DNA of 64,000 nucleotides from CAVSUZ01 sp963791885 (GCA_963791885.1 CAWBUL010000005.1:1922001-1986000); one strand, 5' to 3'. Shown: positions 17,618 through 27,019, counted from the stretch's first letter. The notes: generated by a model not told the origin, from the letters alone. Numbers and translations are program-made.

Positions 17618-18547
17618 TCAGCCGGCTGGTTGCGGCGCAGGTGCGTTTTGCGCCGCGCGCGGTTTCTCCGGCAACAGCGACTGGAGATATGCGATCACGT
17701 CCTGGCGGCTCAGCTTGTCAGAGACGGAAAACGGCATCGCAACACCGGGCACCATCTTCTGCGGACCGCTCAGCCAGGTCTCAAGCGTGGCGGTGTTCCA
17801 GATCAGGCCGGAATGCGCCAGTGCCGGTGTGTAGGGATAGCTGGTCACGGCGCCGGCCGGACGGCCGAACACGCCGCTGAGCATCGGACCGACCTTGTTG
17901 CTGTCGAGGTTGTGGCATTCGGCGCAGGTGGTTTCGAAAATCTTCTGCCCTGCCACAGGGTCCGGCGGCCGATTTTCAAACCGCGCGAGGTCTTCTGCGC
18001 CCTTCGGCCGCAGCAATTCGAAAAATGTGTAGGACAGGGTCAGGTAACCGACCTCGCGCGCGTTGGGGTCGGTCGCCATGCGTGGATCCACGTAGAAATC
18101 CACTGGCATTTCGACGGACTGGTGAGGGCCGAGGCGTTCCTCGGTGAAGCAGAAGCATTGGATCTTCTTGAAATACGAGCCGATCTTGAGCGGCGTGATG
18201 TTGAAGGTGGCGTGGCCGACGATTTCCCGGTCGCTGGTGTTCTCGGCGCGGAAGAAGACCAGAGTGTCCTGGCCGAGATGGACGCGAACCTGGCGCTGCA
18301 CCGGCTCGAACTTCCAGGGCATGCCGGGGGCCACGTTGGTATCGAAAGCGACGGTTACCATGCGGGCGGATTCGGTTGTGTTATCCGCCGTGGCACGCTG
18401 GGTGGTGCCATAGGCGCCGGTAGCGGCGCAGAACAGGCGATAGAGCGTGACGGAGTAGGAGACCAGTGTCGTCATTACGCCGACCGCACATAACAACCCG
18501 ACGAGGGTTACGATCTTGGCGCGTCTGGAATGATCGGGAGGCGGCAT
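17618..18547 (-). CDS. Cox11/CtaG copper chaperone fused to a class I cytochrome c
   Basis: A 309-aa protein. Residues 12-38 form a membrane anchor. Residues about 55-190 are a Cox11/CtaG domain with the copper-binding C131-F-C133-F motif in KKIQCFCF, used to deliver Cu to CuB of cytochrome oxidase subunit I. From about residue 195 a cytochrome c domain follows, with the heme-binding CAECH (208-212) and Met ligand candidates at 265 and 271 (MVPGVAMPF). Cox11 proteins are normally about 190-200 aa, so this is a genuine C-terminal fusion in one frame. No cox genes lie beside it. Both halves would face the periplasm. Confidence 0.88.
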   Translation of the reverse strand: MPPPDHSRRAKIVTLVGLLCAVGVMTTLVSYSVTLYRLFCAATGAYGTTQRATADNTTESARMVTVAFDTNVAPGMPWKFEPVQRQVRVHLGQDTLVFFRAENTSDREIVGHATFNITPLKIGSYFKKIQCFCFTEERLGPHQSVEMPVDFYVDPRMATDPNAREVGYLTLSYTFFELLRPKGAEDLARFENRPPDPVAGQKIFETTCAECHNLDSNKVGPMLSGVFGRPAGAVTSYPYTPALAHSGLIWNTATLETWLSGPQKMVPGVAMPFSVSDKLSRQDVIAYLQSLLPEKPRAAQNAPAPQPAG

Positions 18548-18608
18548 GCGACGTGCGGCTTAGCGCACCATGTGCGGCACATCAACGCGAGACAGAGAGG
18601 AGCAATTG

Positions 18609-19307
18609 ATGATCGAGGTGCGGCCGTTCGGCGGCCTGGGTGGCGGAGACCACGGCTGGCTCAAGACGAAACACCACTTCTCCTTCGCCGACTATCATGA
18701 TGCGGAGCGCATGCACTGGGGCGCGCTGCGCGTCTGGAACGACGACGAGATCGCCGCTGGCAGCGGCTTCCCGCCACACCCGCATGCCAGCATGGAGATC
18801 ATCACCTATGTGCGGCAGGGCGCAATCACGCATGAGGACAGCCTGGGCAATCGCGGCCGAACGGAAGCCGGGGACGTCCAGGTCATGAGCGCCGGGTCGG
18901 GGATCCAGCACGCCGAATACAACCTGGAACCCGGGACCACGACCCTGTTTCAGATCTGGATCATGCCGCGCGGGCGCGGGGGCGAACCGTCCTGGGGCAG
19001 CCGCCCGTTTCCGAAGCAGGATCGGAGTGGGACGTTCGTGACCTTTGCCAGCGGGTTCCCGGAGGACGCGGATGCCCTGCCGATCCGGGCAGACGGGCGG
19101 GTGGCTGGAGCGACCATTCAGGCTGGGCATGAGGCGACCTGGACGCTCGCGCCGGGGCGAAAGGCCTATCTGGTGCCGGCGCGGGGCTCCGTGCTGGTCA
19201 ATGGGGTGGCGGTCGGTCCGCGTGACGGCGCAGCAATCTCGGATGAGGCAACACTGCGCATCGTCGCCAATGACGATGCCGAAGTGGTGCTGGTCGAGAC
19301 GGCCTAG
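18609..19307 (+). CDS. Pirin-family bicupin protein
   Basis: A 232-aa pirin/YhhW-like protein. The metal-binding set of the N-terminal cupin is intact: H57 and H59 in FPPHPHASME, H101 and E103 in SGIQHAEYN. The family includes quercetin 2,3-dioxygenases and redox-sensitive regulators; the substrate here is unknown. The start at 18609 has GAGAGGAG upstream. It is divergent from the Cox11 fusion (61 bp gap) and its stop overlaps the convergent binding-protein gene by 4 bp. Confidence 0.9.
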   Translation: MIEVRPFGGLGGGDHGWLKTKHHFSFADYHDAERMHWGALRVWNDDEIAAGSGFPPHPHASMEIITYVRQGAITHEDSLGNRGRTEAGDVQVMSAGSGIQHAEYNLEPGTTTLFQIWIMPRGRGGEPSWGSRPFPKQDRSGTFVTFASGFPEDADALPIRADGRVAGATIQAGHEATWTLAPGRKAYLVPARGSVLVNGVAVGPRDGAAISDEATLRIVANDDAEVVLVETA

Positions 19308-20620
19308 GTGTACGTCCCCAGATGGCACCCGAACATCCCGGGCGGGTTGATTGTCTGCTCGCCCGGGACAAGTTCGAGGATGTCATAGAAGTCCTCTGGG
19401 TTTTTCATCTGTGAGGGCTTCTTGCCCACAACGACCGGAACCGGCCGGATCATCTGATGATCCTCGGCGCGGTACCAGACTTTGCCGAGCGTGCTGTCCC
19501 ACGGGTTGGATTTCGAGTCTTCGAGCGTCTTGATGACATCGGGTGGATAGAAGCCGCCGGTACGCTCGACTGCCAATGCCCAGATGTAGGTCTGCATGTA
19601 GCCGATATGCGCACCCCAGCGCGGATAATAGTTGTTCTTCGCGCGGAACGCCTCGACGAAGTTCTTGGCGAGCGGGAATTGGTCTTGCAGCGTCCACCAG
19701 AAGTCGAACGTGCCATATGCGCCGCCCATGACCGCGGCACCCAATTCCTTCGCCTGGAAAGAGGAAATGTTGGGCACCACGAGCTTCATTTTGGGTAGCA
19801 CGCCGAACTGCCCAGCCTGTTTGGTGGAAGCGACGGAATCGGCACCGAACGCGATATTGACAAAGACGCTGGCCCCGCTGTTGGCAATGTTGAGCAGAGC
19901 GGAGCTGAAATCGCTGGTGCCGAGCGGCACGACCTGATTCGTGGCGACGGTCCAGCCGTGTTGCTTCATGAACTCGGTCATGCTGTCGAAGACGGAGTGG
20001 CCGTATGTGTAGTCCGGCGTCAGATAAGCGGCCTTGATGTTGGTTCCGATTTCCTTGGCGAGAACCGGAGCAAGCGCCTTCGCGGCCATATAGGCGGATG
20101 GCTGGGAGCGGAACCCATAACGCTGGCAGTTCTTGCCGGTGGTGTCGTTTGATCCGCTCAGGCCGACCATGTTCAGCACCTTCTCGCGCTGGGCCAATTC
20201 CTCCACGGCGATGGCGGTCGCGCTGCTGACCGAGCCGGTGATCATGATCGCCTTGTCCTGCTGGATAAAGCCGGTCTGCGCCTGCACGGCGACATTCGGC
20301 TTGGTCTCGGAATCGGCGACCTTGTAGCGGATCTGTTTGCCAAGAACCCCCTTGCCCTTGATCCCCCACTGTGCGGCGGTACCGCCGCCAGCGTTGATCT
20401 CGGCGATGGCGAGCTCATAACCGAGTTTGGCGTCGGTTCCGTCGGAGGAGTAGGGCCCGGTCAGAGGGGTTGTGATGCCGACCATCACGCTGTCGCCTTG
20501 CGCGCCGGCGGGCCATGTACCAAGCGCGGGATGCTGCTCGGCGGCGTTGAGGCGCACGAGCGGCATCGCTGAAGCGGCGAGCGCAATATGCATCATGCCG
20601 CGGCGGCCGATTGGGGTCAT
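19304..20620 (-). CDS. ABC transporter substrate-binding protein, LivK/urea-amide type
   Basis: A 438-aa periplasmic binding protein of the branched-chain amino acid/amide/aromatic-acid family (PBP type I). The N-terminus MTPIGRRGMMHIALAASAMP looks like a signal peptide with a pair of arginines. Then come VMVGITTPLTGPYSSDGTDA and AGGVYGT-like binding-lobe features (MGGAYGTFDFW). It stands alone with no permease or ATPase adjacent. It is divergent from an aromatic-acid degradation block, and members of this family bind aromatic acids in other alphaproteobacteria, so an aromatic ligand is a reasonable guess (inference). Confidence 0.85.
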   Translation of the reverse strand: MTPIGRRGMMHIALAASAMPLVRLNAAEQHPALGTWPAGAQGDSVMVGITTPLTGPYSSDGTDAKLGYELAIAEINAGGGTAAQWGIKGKGVLGKQIRYKVADSETKPNVAVQAQTGFIQQDKAIMITGSVSSATAIAVEELAQREKVLNMVGLSGSNDTTGKNCQRYGFRSQPSAYMAAKALAPVLAKEIGTNIKAAYLTPDYTYGHSVFDSMTEFMKQHGWTVATNQVVPLGTSDFSSALLNIANSGASVFVNIAFGADSVASTKQAGQFGVLPKMKLVVPNISSFQAKELGAAVMGGAYGTFDFWWTLQDQFPLAKNFVEAFRAKNNYYPRWGAHIGYMQTYIWALAVERTGGFYPPDVIKTLEDSKSNPWDSTLGKVWYRAEDHQMIRPVPVVVGKKPSQMKNPEDFYDILELVPGEQTINPPGMFGCHLGTYT

Positions 20621-20900
20621 GGGGCGTCTCCCGGTTTGTTATTTGTGCGGCCAGAGATTGCGTCCGGGCGCAGCGTTCCGCAATTGCGGCGAAGAGCGTT
20701 GAGCCGTCGGGGGAACCAACAATTTCAGGTGTTTGCCCCCGAATTTGCACGAACGGCAAAATACGGGAGACTCCAGCCGATCGTGTGGCCGGGTGCGGCA
20801 GTAAGACGCTATCATTCCTTCGGTCGGGTGCGGCTTCGCACTCAGCTTCGAGGCCCGCGAGACCTGAACGGCGCGGACAAGGTGCAAGGGAGATCATGTC

Positions 20901-21620
20901 GTGGCAGGCAAAACGGGCCTCGTGGTCAGCGCTCATTCCGCGGACTTCGTCTGGAGGGCGGGAGGTGCCATCGCACTCCATGCCGAAAACGGCATGGCCG
21001 TGACGGTGATCTGCCTATCCTACGGGGAGCGTGGGGAGTCCGCGAAACTCTGGCGCCAGCCGGGCATGACGCTGGAGCGGGTGAAGGCTGAGCGACAGAA
21101 GGAGGCAGAGTCGGCGGCCGAATGTCTTGGCGTCGCTGATATCCAGTTCTGGGACTTGGGCGACTATCCGATCACGCTGGATCAGGAGGCGCTGTTCCGG
21201 CTGGTCGATGTCTATCGCGCGATCCATCCGGCTTTCGTGCTGACGCACTCGACGAAGGACATTTACAACCACGATCATCCGGCGGTGACGCAGTTCGCGC
21301 AGCATGCGCGGATCGTGGCGCAGGCGCATGGGCATAAGCCGGAGCAGAAGGTGTTGGGGGCGCCTCCGGTCTTTCTGTTCGAGCCGCATCAGCCGGAACA
21401 GTGCGACTGGAAACCGGACGTATTGCTCGACATTACGCCGGTCTGGGCGAAGAAGCGGGCCGCTATCCAGTGCATGGCCGGGCAGGAGCATCTGTGGGAG
21501 TACTACACGCGGGTGGCCGTTCAGCGGGGCGCTCAGGCTGCGCGGAACTCCGATAAAAAGATAACATACGGAGAGGGTTACGAGGCGGTGTTCCCGCGCG
21601 TGGTGGAGCGCTTGGCATGA
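20901..21620 (+). CDS. galB: PIG-L-fold hydrolase, probable 4-oxalomesaconate hydratase (GalB-like)
   Basis: A 239-aa zinc-dependent PIG-L/LmbE family protein. Instead of the usual HPDDE, the N-terminal motif reads SAHSADFVWRAGGAIAL, which is the GalB variant, and YNHDHPAV supplies further ligands. GalB hydrates 4-oxalomesaconate to 4-carboxy-4-hydroxy-2-oxoadipate in gallate/protocatechuate 4,5-cleavage. The next gene encodes the aldolase acting on exactly that product, overlapping by 4 bp, which supports the assignment over a generic deacetylase. Start is GTG with AAGGGAGA upstream. Confidence 0.8.
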   Translation: MAGKTGLVVSAHSADFVWRAGGAIALHAENGMAVTVICLSYGERGESAKLWRQPGMTLERVKAERQKEAESAAECLGVADIQFWDLGDYPITLDQEALFRLVDVYRAIHPAFVLTHSTKDIYNHDHPAVTQFAQHARIVAQAHGHKPEQKVLGAPPVFLFEPHQPEQCDWKPDVLLDITPVWAKKRAAIQCMAGQEHLWEYYTRVAVQRGAQAARNSDKKITYGEGYEAVFPRVVERLA

Positions 21621-22300
21621 GCGTGGTGATCACCGGTACACCGCGCGTCGATGTCGGGGTCGCGGAAGGGTACTCGATGTATGGCGTCGCCACGATCCAT
21701 GAGGCGCAGGGCCGCACCGGGCTGATGGCGTCGTATATGCGGCCGGTCTGGGCGGGGGCGAAGCTGATTGGCAGCGCGATTACGGTGTCACTGCCGCCGG
21801 CTGATAACTGGATGATCCATGTCGCGGTCGAACAGTGCCGGGAGGGGGACGCGCTGGTGGTGGCACCGACCTCGCCGAGCGATGCCGGGTATTTCGGGGA
21901 ACTTCTGGCGTGTTCTCTGGCTGCACGGGGCGTGATGGGGTTGGTGATCGAGGGCGGTGTGCGGGACGTCGCGGCGCTGCGGGAGATGAAGTTCCCGGTC
22001 TGGTCGAAGGCGGTCTCGGCGCAGGGGACGGTGAAGGAGACGCTGGGTTCGGTGAACGTGCCGATCGTGTGCGGCGGGCAGATTGTCCAGCCGGGCGACC
22101 TGGTGGTGGCGGATGACGATGGCGTGGTGATCGTGCCTCGGCTGGCAGCGGCTTCGGTGCTGGAGAAGAGTGCAGCACGGGAGCGCAAGGAGGCCGAGAC
22201 CCGCAAGCGGCTGAAGGCGGGGGAACTGGGATTGGATATTTACGGGATGCGGGAGGCTCTGGCGCGTAAGGGTCTGGTCTATCGCGACGCGAAAGGCTGA
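21617..22300 (+). CDS. ligK: 4-carboxy-4-hydroxy-2-oxoadipate aldolase / HMG aldolase (LigK/GalC-like)
   Basis: A 227-aa class II pyruvate aldolase of the RraA-like fold. It cleaves 4-carboxy-4-hydroxy-2-oxoadipate to pyruvate and oxaloacetate, the last step of the 4,5-cleavage pathway. The active-site stretch GELLACSLAARGVMGLVIEG followed by GVRD (Arg and Asp for metal/pyruvate binding) is present. The ATG overlaps the galB-like stop (ATGA), so the two consecutive enzymes are co-translated. RraA itself lacks the C-terminal segment seen here (KRLKAGELGLDIYGMR). Confidence 0.85.
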   Translation: MSVVITGTPRVDVGVAEGYSMYGVATIHEAQGRTGLMASYMRPVWAGAKLIGSAITVSLPPADNWMIHVAVEQCREGDALVVAPTSPSDAGYFGELLACSLAARGVMGLVIEGGVRDVAALREMKFPVWSKAVSAQGTVKETLGSVNVPIVCGGQIVQPGDLVVADDDGVVIVPRLAAASVLEKSAARERKEAETRKRLKAGELGLDIYGMREALARKGLVYRDAKG

Positions 22301-22303
22301 GCG

Positions 22304-23149
22304 GTGACCCCCGTGTTGCGCGCCGCGATTGGCTCATATCCGCATACGCGCGCGCTGAAATCGGGGGAGATCGCCTCGGACCTGTTGCGGCTGGAGTTCG
22401 CCGATATCACGCCGATCAATCGGGCTTTCGCACCGATGGTGCGGGAGCTTCGGTTCGATGTCTCCGAGATGGCGATCGCGACGTTCCTGCAGGCGAGGGC
22501 GTATCGAAAGCCGCTGGTGCTGCTGCCTGTCGTCATGGCGGCACGCTTCCAGGAGGCGGCTCTGTTATGCCGCAGAGACAGCGACATAGCCGGCCCTGCC
22601 GATCTCGCGGGCCGGCGCGTTGGCGTGCGTGCATACAGCCAGACCACGGGCATGTGGCTGCGTGGCATCCTGGCTGAGTCGCACCGGGTGCGCCCAGAGC
22701 AGATACGCTGGGTGACGTTCGAAGGCGCGCATGTGGCCGAGGCACCGGACCCGGCCTGGGTGATTCGGGCGGAGTCAGGCCACGAGATGATGGGGATGCT
22801 GCGGGCGGGCGCGTTGGACGCCGTGATCGTCGGCAACGATGCGCCGAACGATCCCAACTTGCGCACGGTGTTCGAGGATCAGGCAGCCGCCGGGGAGGCG
22901 TTTCGTGCCCGCCACGGGTTCGTGCCGGTCAACCACATGGTGGTGGTCACGCGACAGCTGGCGGCAGATCGACCCGACCTCGTGGCGGAACTGGTTCGGT
23001 TGTTCCGCCTTGCGGGAACCACGGTGGACCGTGCGGCACTGGAGCCGGCTATCGCGCTGGCGATCCGCTATTCGGCGGAGCAGGGGCTGCTGCCGCGGGA
23101 GATCGGGTTGGACGAGGTATGGGAGGGCTTGCCGGCGCTGGCGGCATGA
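22304..23149 (+). CDS. 4,5-dihydroxyphthalate decarboxylase-like protein (PBP fold)
   Basis: A 281-aa protein with a periplasmic-binding-protein type II fold but no signal peptide, so probably a cytoplasmic enzyme. It resembles 4,5-dihydroxyphthalate decarboxylase (Pht5-like), which makes protocatechuate: GSYPHTRALKSGEI at the N-terminus, then DLAGRRVGVRAYSQTTGMWLRG and LRAGALDAVIVGND. It starts with GTG 3 bp after the ligK-like stop. Position next to two enzymes of protocatechuate/gallate 4,5-cleavage supports a role in feeding a dihydroxybenzoate into the pathway. A nitrate/taurine-type binding protein is the alternative reading. Confidence 0.7.
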   Translation: MTPVLRAAIGSYPHTRALKSGEIASDLLRLEFADITPINRAFAPMVRELRFDVSEMAIATFLQARAYRKPLVLLPVVMAARFQEAALLCRRDSDIAGPADLAGRRVGVRAYSQTTGMWLRGILAESHRVRPEQIRWVTFEGAHVAEAPDPAWVIRAESGHEMMGMLRAGALDAVIVGNDAPNDPNLRTVFEDQAAAGEAFRARHGFVPVNHMVVVTRQLAADRPDLVAELVRLFRLAGTTVDRAALEPAIALAIRYSAEQGLLPREIGLDEVWEGLPALAA

Positions 23150-23199
23150 TGACGCGTGGAGTGACCAGCTTTCAGCGAGCAGAAACGGGGAGTTGCAGG

Positions 23200-23580
23200 A
23201 TGGATGAGGACAAGGTTCGAGAGGCGCTTAATCGCCACTGGGCCGCCTCGGATGCAAACGACTTCGAAGTCGAGCATGACATATACCGAGAGGATGCAGT
23301 GCTTGAGTACCCGCAATCGGGCGAGCGCATCAGGGGTCGACGCAACATCCAGGCGTCTCGCGTTGCGCAGCAGAACTTCAAGCGCTTCACGCTGCGCCGA
23401 ATTGTCGGCGCGGGAGATCTCTGGGTCTCGGAATTCATCATTACGTATGACGGCCAGCCATCCCATTCGGTGAGCGTCATGGAATTCCTGGATGGCAAGG
23501 TGGCCCGCGAGACCCAATACTTTGGCGATCCGTTCGAGCCGGGGCCTTCACGCGCCCATTTGGTTGAGCGAATGGCGTGA
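23200..23580 (+). CDS. SnoaL/NTF2-like protein
   Basis: A 126-aa single-domain protein with the cystatin-like NTF2 fold: VREALNRHWAASDANDFE, then YREDAVLEYPQSGERIRG and SVMEFLDGKVARETQYFGDP, the classic C-terminal strand pair. The family includes isomerases, hydratases and proteins without known activity. It follows the aromatic-degradation block by 50 bp on the same strand and may belong to the same transcript. Substrate is unknown. Confidence 0.8.
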   Translation: MDEDKVREALNRHWAASDANDFEVEHDIYREDAVLEYPQSGERIRGRRNIQASRVAQQNFKRFTLRRIVGAGDLWVSEFIITYDGQPSHSVSVMEFLDGKVARETQYFGDPFEPGPSRAHLVERMA

Positions 23581-23700
23581 CACCGGCCCGACGGTAGCGG
23601 ATCCGCGCGCTGGGCCGGCAGAGCTGCCTGTCGAGCTGTTTTCGGGATATGATCATCGCATGATGATGAATATTACCCGACTGCCGCCGGGCAGCCGGCA

Positions 23701-24301
23701 ATGACGACGGTCTACGGCATGGCTCCGTCCGGTAATTGCTGGAAAGCGGCGCAGATCCTGCGGCTTACAGGCCATTCCTTCCGCTGGGTGGAGGTGGACG
23801 CCAACGCGGGCGAAACCCGCGCGCCTGCGTTCCTGGCGCGTTTTCCGAAGGGGAAGATACCGGTGGTGGAGACCGACGACGGAACGGTTTTCACTGAATT
23901 GAATGCGATCCTCGCCCATTTCGCGGAGAATACGCGCTGGCTGCTTGATCCCGGCGTTGCCCGAACCCGCGTGTTCGAGTGGTTGTTCTGGGAGCAGGTA
24001 CAGCCACGAGCCCTACATCGCAGTGGCTCGTAACATCCGTTCTTATCTGCGCACCGCGCAAGCAGAGGCGGAGCGGCTGGAGCGCTGCCGTCTGGGCGGC
24101 GAGCGGGCGTTGGACGTGATGGAACGGCGTTTGCGCGTGGATGATTGGCTGACGGATGCCGGCCCGACGATCGCCGACCTTTCCCTGTTCGCTTATACGC
24201 ATGTCGCGGACGAGGGCGGTTTCGAACTTGCGCATTGGCCCGCGGTGTCGGCGTGGGTCGAGCGGGTGCGCGCTCTGCCCGGAATTGTTCCGCTACGCTG
24301 A
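23701..24301 (+). pseudogene. Glutathione S-transferase, frameshifted
   Basis: The first frame encodes a thioredoxin-like N-terminal domain (VYGMAPSGNCWKAAQILRLT, then FPKGKIPVVETDDG, with the cis-Pro and the following acidic residue for glutathione). The frame breaks at 23997-23998, where one extra G follows FEWLFWEQ. The second frame continues with YSHEPYIAVARNIRSYL and the helical C-terminal domain (LTDAGPTIADLSLFAYTHVA) to the stop at 24301. Removal of one base restores a GST of about 199 aa. Either a recent inactivation or a sequence error. Confidence 0.8.
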
Positions 24302-24310
24302 TGGCGGGTG

Positions 24311-27019
24311 TTAAGTGACCTGCCGTGTGACGCGCCGCGCTTCCAGCAGGACCGCTATCCGTTCGGCGAGGTGCTCCGCGCTTACCGGCTTTCGGAGCAG
24401 AGTGAAGCTGCCGCTGATCGCGCCAGTGACCGCGAGGGAGGTGCCTTCCTCGGCATAGCCGGTCAGCAGCACGGAGGGCAGGTTGGGCTGATAGGCCTGT
24501 GCAGCGCGGATCAGGCTCAGGCCGTCCATTCCGGGCATCGACAGATCGGTGACCAGAACATCAATGCCTTCTCCTGCATTGAGCAGCGCCATGGCTTCCA
24601 TGCCGCTTTGCGCAACCAGGGTGGCGTAGCCCATGTCCTCCAGCAGGGTGCTCATGAGTTCGCGGATCGTCGCATCATCGTCCACCAGCAGTACACGGGC
24701 GCGCATCGGGCGTTCGGGTCCGGCCGGGCCCGTGGGGCGGATGAGGGTGGTTTCGACCTGCGGCAGCCAGATGGCGACCCGAGTACCAAAGCCCGGGTTG
24801 CTTTCGATGTGGAAGGCACCACCCGATTGCTCGGCGAAGCCCTTGACCATCGGGAGTCCCAAACCTGTGCCTTCGCCCGCAGGCTTGGTCGTGAAAAACG
24901 GCTCGGTGACGCGCGCCAGCGTGGCCGCATCCACCCCGACGCCGGTATCGGTGACCGTGAACCGCACATAGTGTCCGGGCCGCAAGCTCAAGGCATTCGG
25001 CCGCTCGGGCACAGTTTCGGTGACCGCGGACAGCACCAGTACGCCGCCGGACGGCATCGCGTCGCGGGCATTGGTGGCGAGGTTGATGAGCGCGGTTTCA
25101 AGCTGGCCTTTGTCAGCGATGACAGCGGGTAGGCCGGGCGGGGCTTCGATCTCCATGCGGATGGCGGGACCCAGGGCAGGTTCCAGCACCTCGGTCAGGC
25201 CATGCAGCAGGTCGGCCGGCGCGATGGGCTCGGCGCGAAGGTCTCCGTGGCGGGAGAAGGCGAGCAACCGTCGGGTGACGGACGCGCCACGTCCCGCGGC
25301 GTCCAGAATCAGTTGCGCCAGGCGCTGTAGCCCGCCATCGGTGGTGCGGTTCGCGATCAGCGTCGCGCCGCCCTGAACGGATTGCAGTACATTGTTGAAA
25401 TCATGGGCGATTCCACCTGCGAGCTGACCCAATGCCTGCATTCGTTCGGCATGCGCCGCGCGGATCTGAGCCTCCTCGCGGGCGGCGACTTCGGCACGGA
25501 CTCGTGCTTCCAGTTCATGGTTGATGGTGCGCAGCCGTGCTTCGGCTTCACGCAGCACGTCGTCCGCGCGAACGCGGTCGCTGATGTCCTGGATGATCCG
25601 GATGGCGTAGAGCGGCGTGCCCTGGTCCCGCAGCAGGGAGACATGCACGCTGACCCAGACACGCGAGCCATCCTTGCGGATCAGGCGATTTTCCAGCGTG
25701 TAGGAATCGATGTCGCCACGCCAGAGCGCTTCATGGCGTGACCGGTCGCGGTCGCGATCCTCGGGTGCGGTCAGAAGATGGAAGGGCTGGCCGGTCAGAC
25801 CCCCCTCGGGGTAGCCGAGGATCTCGTGCAGGCGCTGATTGGCGTTGCGATAGATGCCGGCGCGGTCGGTTTCGCCGATGCCAACCGGCGCCGCCGCGTA
25901 GGTCGCGCGCAGCCGGTGCTCACTGACCTGGAGCTCGGCCAGAACAGCGTCGCGTTCCTTCAGCCGATGCGCGGCGTGTTCCGCTGCCCGACGCAGGGCG
26001 TCACCCACATCCTCGGCCTCGCGCAGACCCGGGGTCGGTGGTGGCGGAATTTCACCGCGGCCGAAGGCCATAGCCGCACGTGCGAGGGCCCGCATCGGAA
26101 CGGCGATCCGGCGGGCCAGCAGCCATGCGGCCGTCGCGGCCAGAAGCAACGTGGCCAGTCCGGTCGCGAGTGTGATGAGCAAAGCGGCGCGGAGCGGATC
26201 GTCGATTTCGCTGCGGGGCACGCCGACGACGACCGACCAGCCGGTCAGGGGCGAACGGAGCAGGGTGGAGTAGAGGGCAAGGCCGTCACGCGAGACGTTG
26301 GGGAACCAGACTGCATCACCGGCCTGGGCGCGGATATCGGCCGATGGCGGGCGGCCGAGGTATTCGTCGAGATGGCGGGTCCGACCGATGATGAGCCCTT
26401 GCCGGTCCATGATTCCCGCGAGCCACGACGTCGGCAGCGCCTGGTCCTGCAGTACGGCGGAGAGCTGAGTCGGAGGCAGGCCGGCGGCGAGCACGTAGGC
26501 GACCTGTCCATTGCGGAAGACCGGGACCTCCACGGAAAGGATAGGCTCATTGCCAAGCGCGGCGGGAACCAGGTCCGAAATCGCCGGGCGGCCGGTGGCG
26601 AAAACCTTCAGATGTGTCTCGAGATGAAGGCTACGCGGCAGCGGTGCGCCCCATGGCACCCGGCTGCTAACGAGCTGCTGGCCGCTGCGGTCGATCAGGA
26701 CGATGCCGGTCGCGCCAAGGACGGGGGCGGCCGCGGTGATCAACTCGCGGAAGTCTTTCAGATCACCGGACTGGAGACTCGGCGCCTGAGCCAGCAGCTT
26801 CAGGGACGTCTCGGCGTTGCTGACGTAGCGATCCGTGGCGACGACGAGCGACTCGGCCCTCGCGTGCGCGGTATCCCGGAGGCGATCGGCGGTTTGCTGT
26901 ACAGTCAGCACCCCGAGCCAGGTGGCAAGCGCGGCGGTGGGCAGGGCGCTGACCAAGGCCAGGGCGATGAGCCATGTCCGGGTGCGGGGGCTGCGCCGGG
27001 CTGTTGCGGGAGCGGCCAT
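24311..27019 (-). CDS. Hybrid sensor histidine kinase/response regulator
   Basis: A 902-aa membrane sensor. There is an N-terminal transmembrane helix (about 15-38), a periplasmic dCache-like sensor (about 40-275), a second membrane helix (LLITLATGLATLLLAATAAW) and HAMP. A PAS/PAC domain follows (TYAAAPVGIGETDRAG, YAIRIIQDISDR), then HisKA with GGIAHDFNNVLQ and HATPase with the N box and GTGLGLPMV. A C-terminal receiver has the phosphoacceptor D in VLVTDLSMPGMDG. No output domain or cognate regulator is adjacent; signal unknown. The two soluble domains resemble the kinase core of the gene at 62.6 kb. Confidence 0.92.
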   Translation of the reverse strand: MAAPATARRSPRTRTWLIALALVSALPTAALATWLGVLTVQQTADRLRDTAHARAESLVVATDRYVSNAETSLKLLAQAPSLQSGDLKDFRELITAAAPVLGATGIVLIDRSGQQLVSSRVPWGAPLPRSLHLETHLKVFATGRPAISDLVPAALGNEPILSVEVPVFRNGQVAYVLAAGLPPTQLSAVLQDQALPTSWLAGIMDRQGLIIGRTRHLDEYLGRPPSADIRAQAGDAVWFPNVSRDGLALYSTLLRSPLTGWSVVVGVPRSEIDDPLRAALLITLATGLATLLLAATAAWLLARRIAVPMRALARAAMAFGRGEIPPPPTPGLREAEDVGDALRRAAEHAAHRLKERDAVLAELQVSEHRLRATYAAAPVGIGETDRAGIYRNANQRLHEILGYPEGGLTGQPFHLLTAPEDRDRDRSRHEALWRGDIDSYTLENRLIRKDGSRVWVSVHVSLLRDQGTPLYAIRIIQDISDRVRADDVLREAEARLRTINHELEARVRAEVAAREEAQIRAAHAERMQALGQLAGGIAHDFNNVLQSVQGGATLIANRTTDGGLQRLAQLILDAAGRGASVTRRLLAFSRHGDLRAEPIAPADLLHGLTEVLEPALGPAIRMEIEAPPGLPAVIADKGQLETALINLATNARDAMPSGGVLVLSAVTETVPERPNALSLRPGHYVRFTVTDTGVGVDAATLARVTEPFFTTKPAGEGTGLGLPMVKGFAEQSGGAFHIESNPGFGTRVAIWLPQVETTLIRPTGPAGPERPMRARVLLVDDDATIRELMSTLLEDMGYATLVAQSGMEAMALLNAGEGIDVLVTDLSMPGMDGLSLIRAAQAYQPNLPSVLLTGYAEEGTSLAVTGAISGSFTLLRKPVSAEHLAERIAVLLEARRVTRQVT

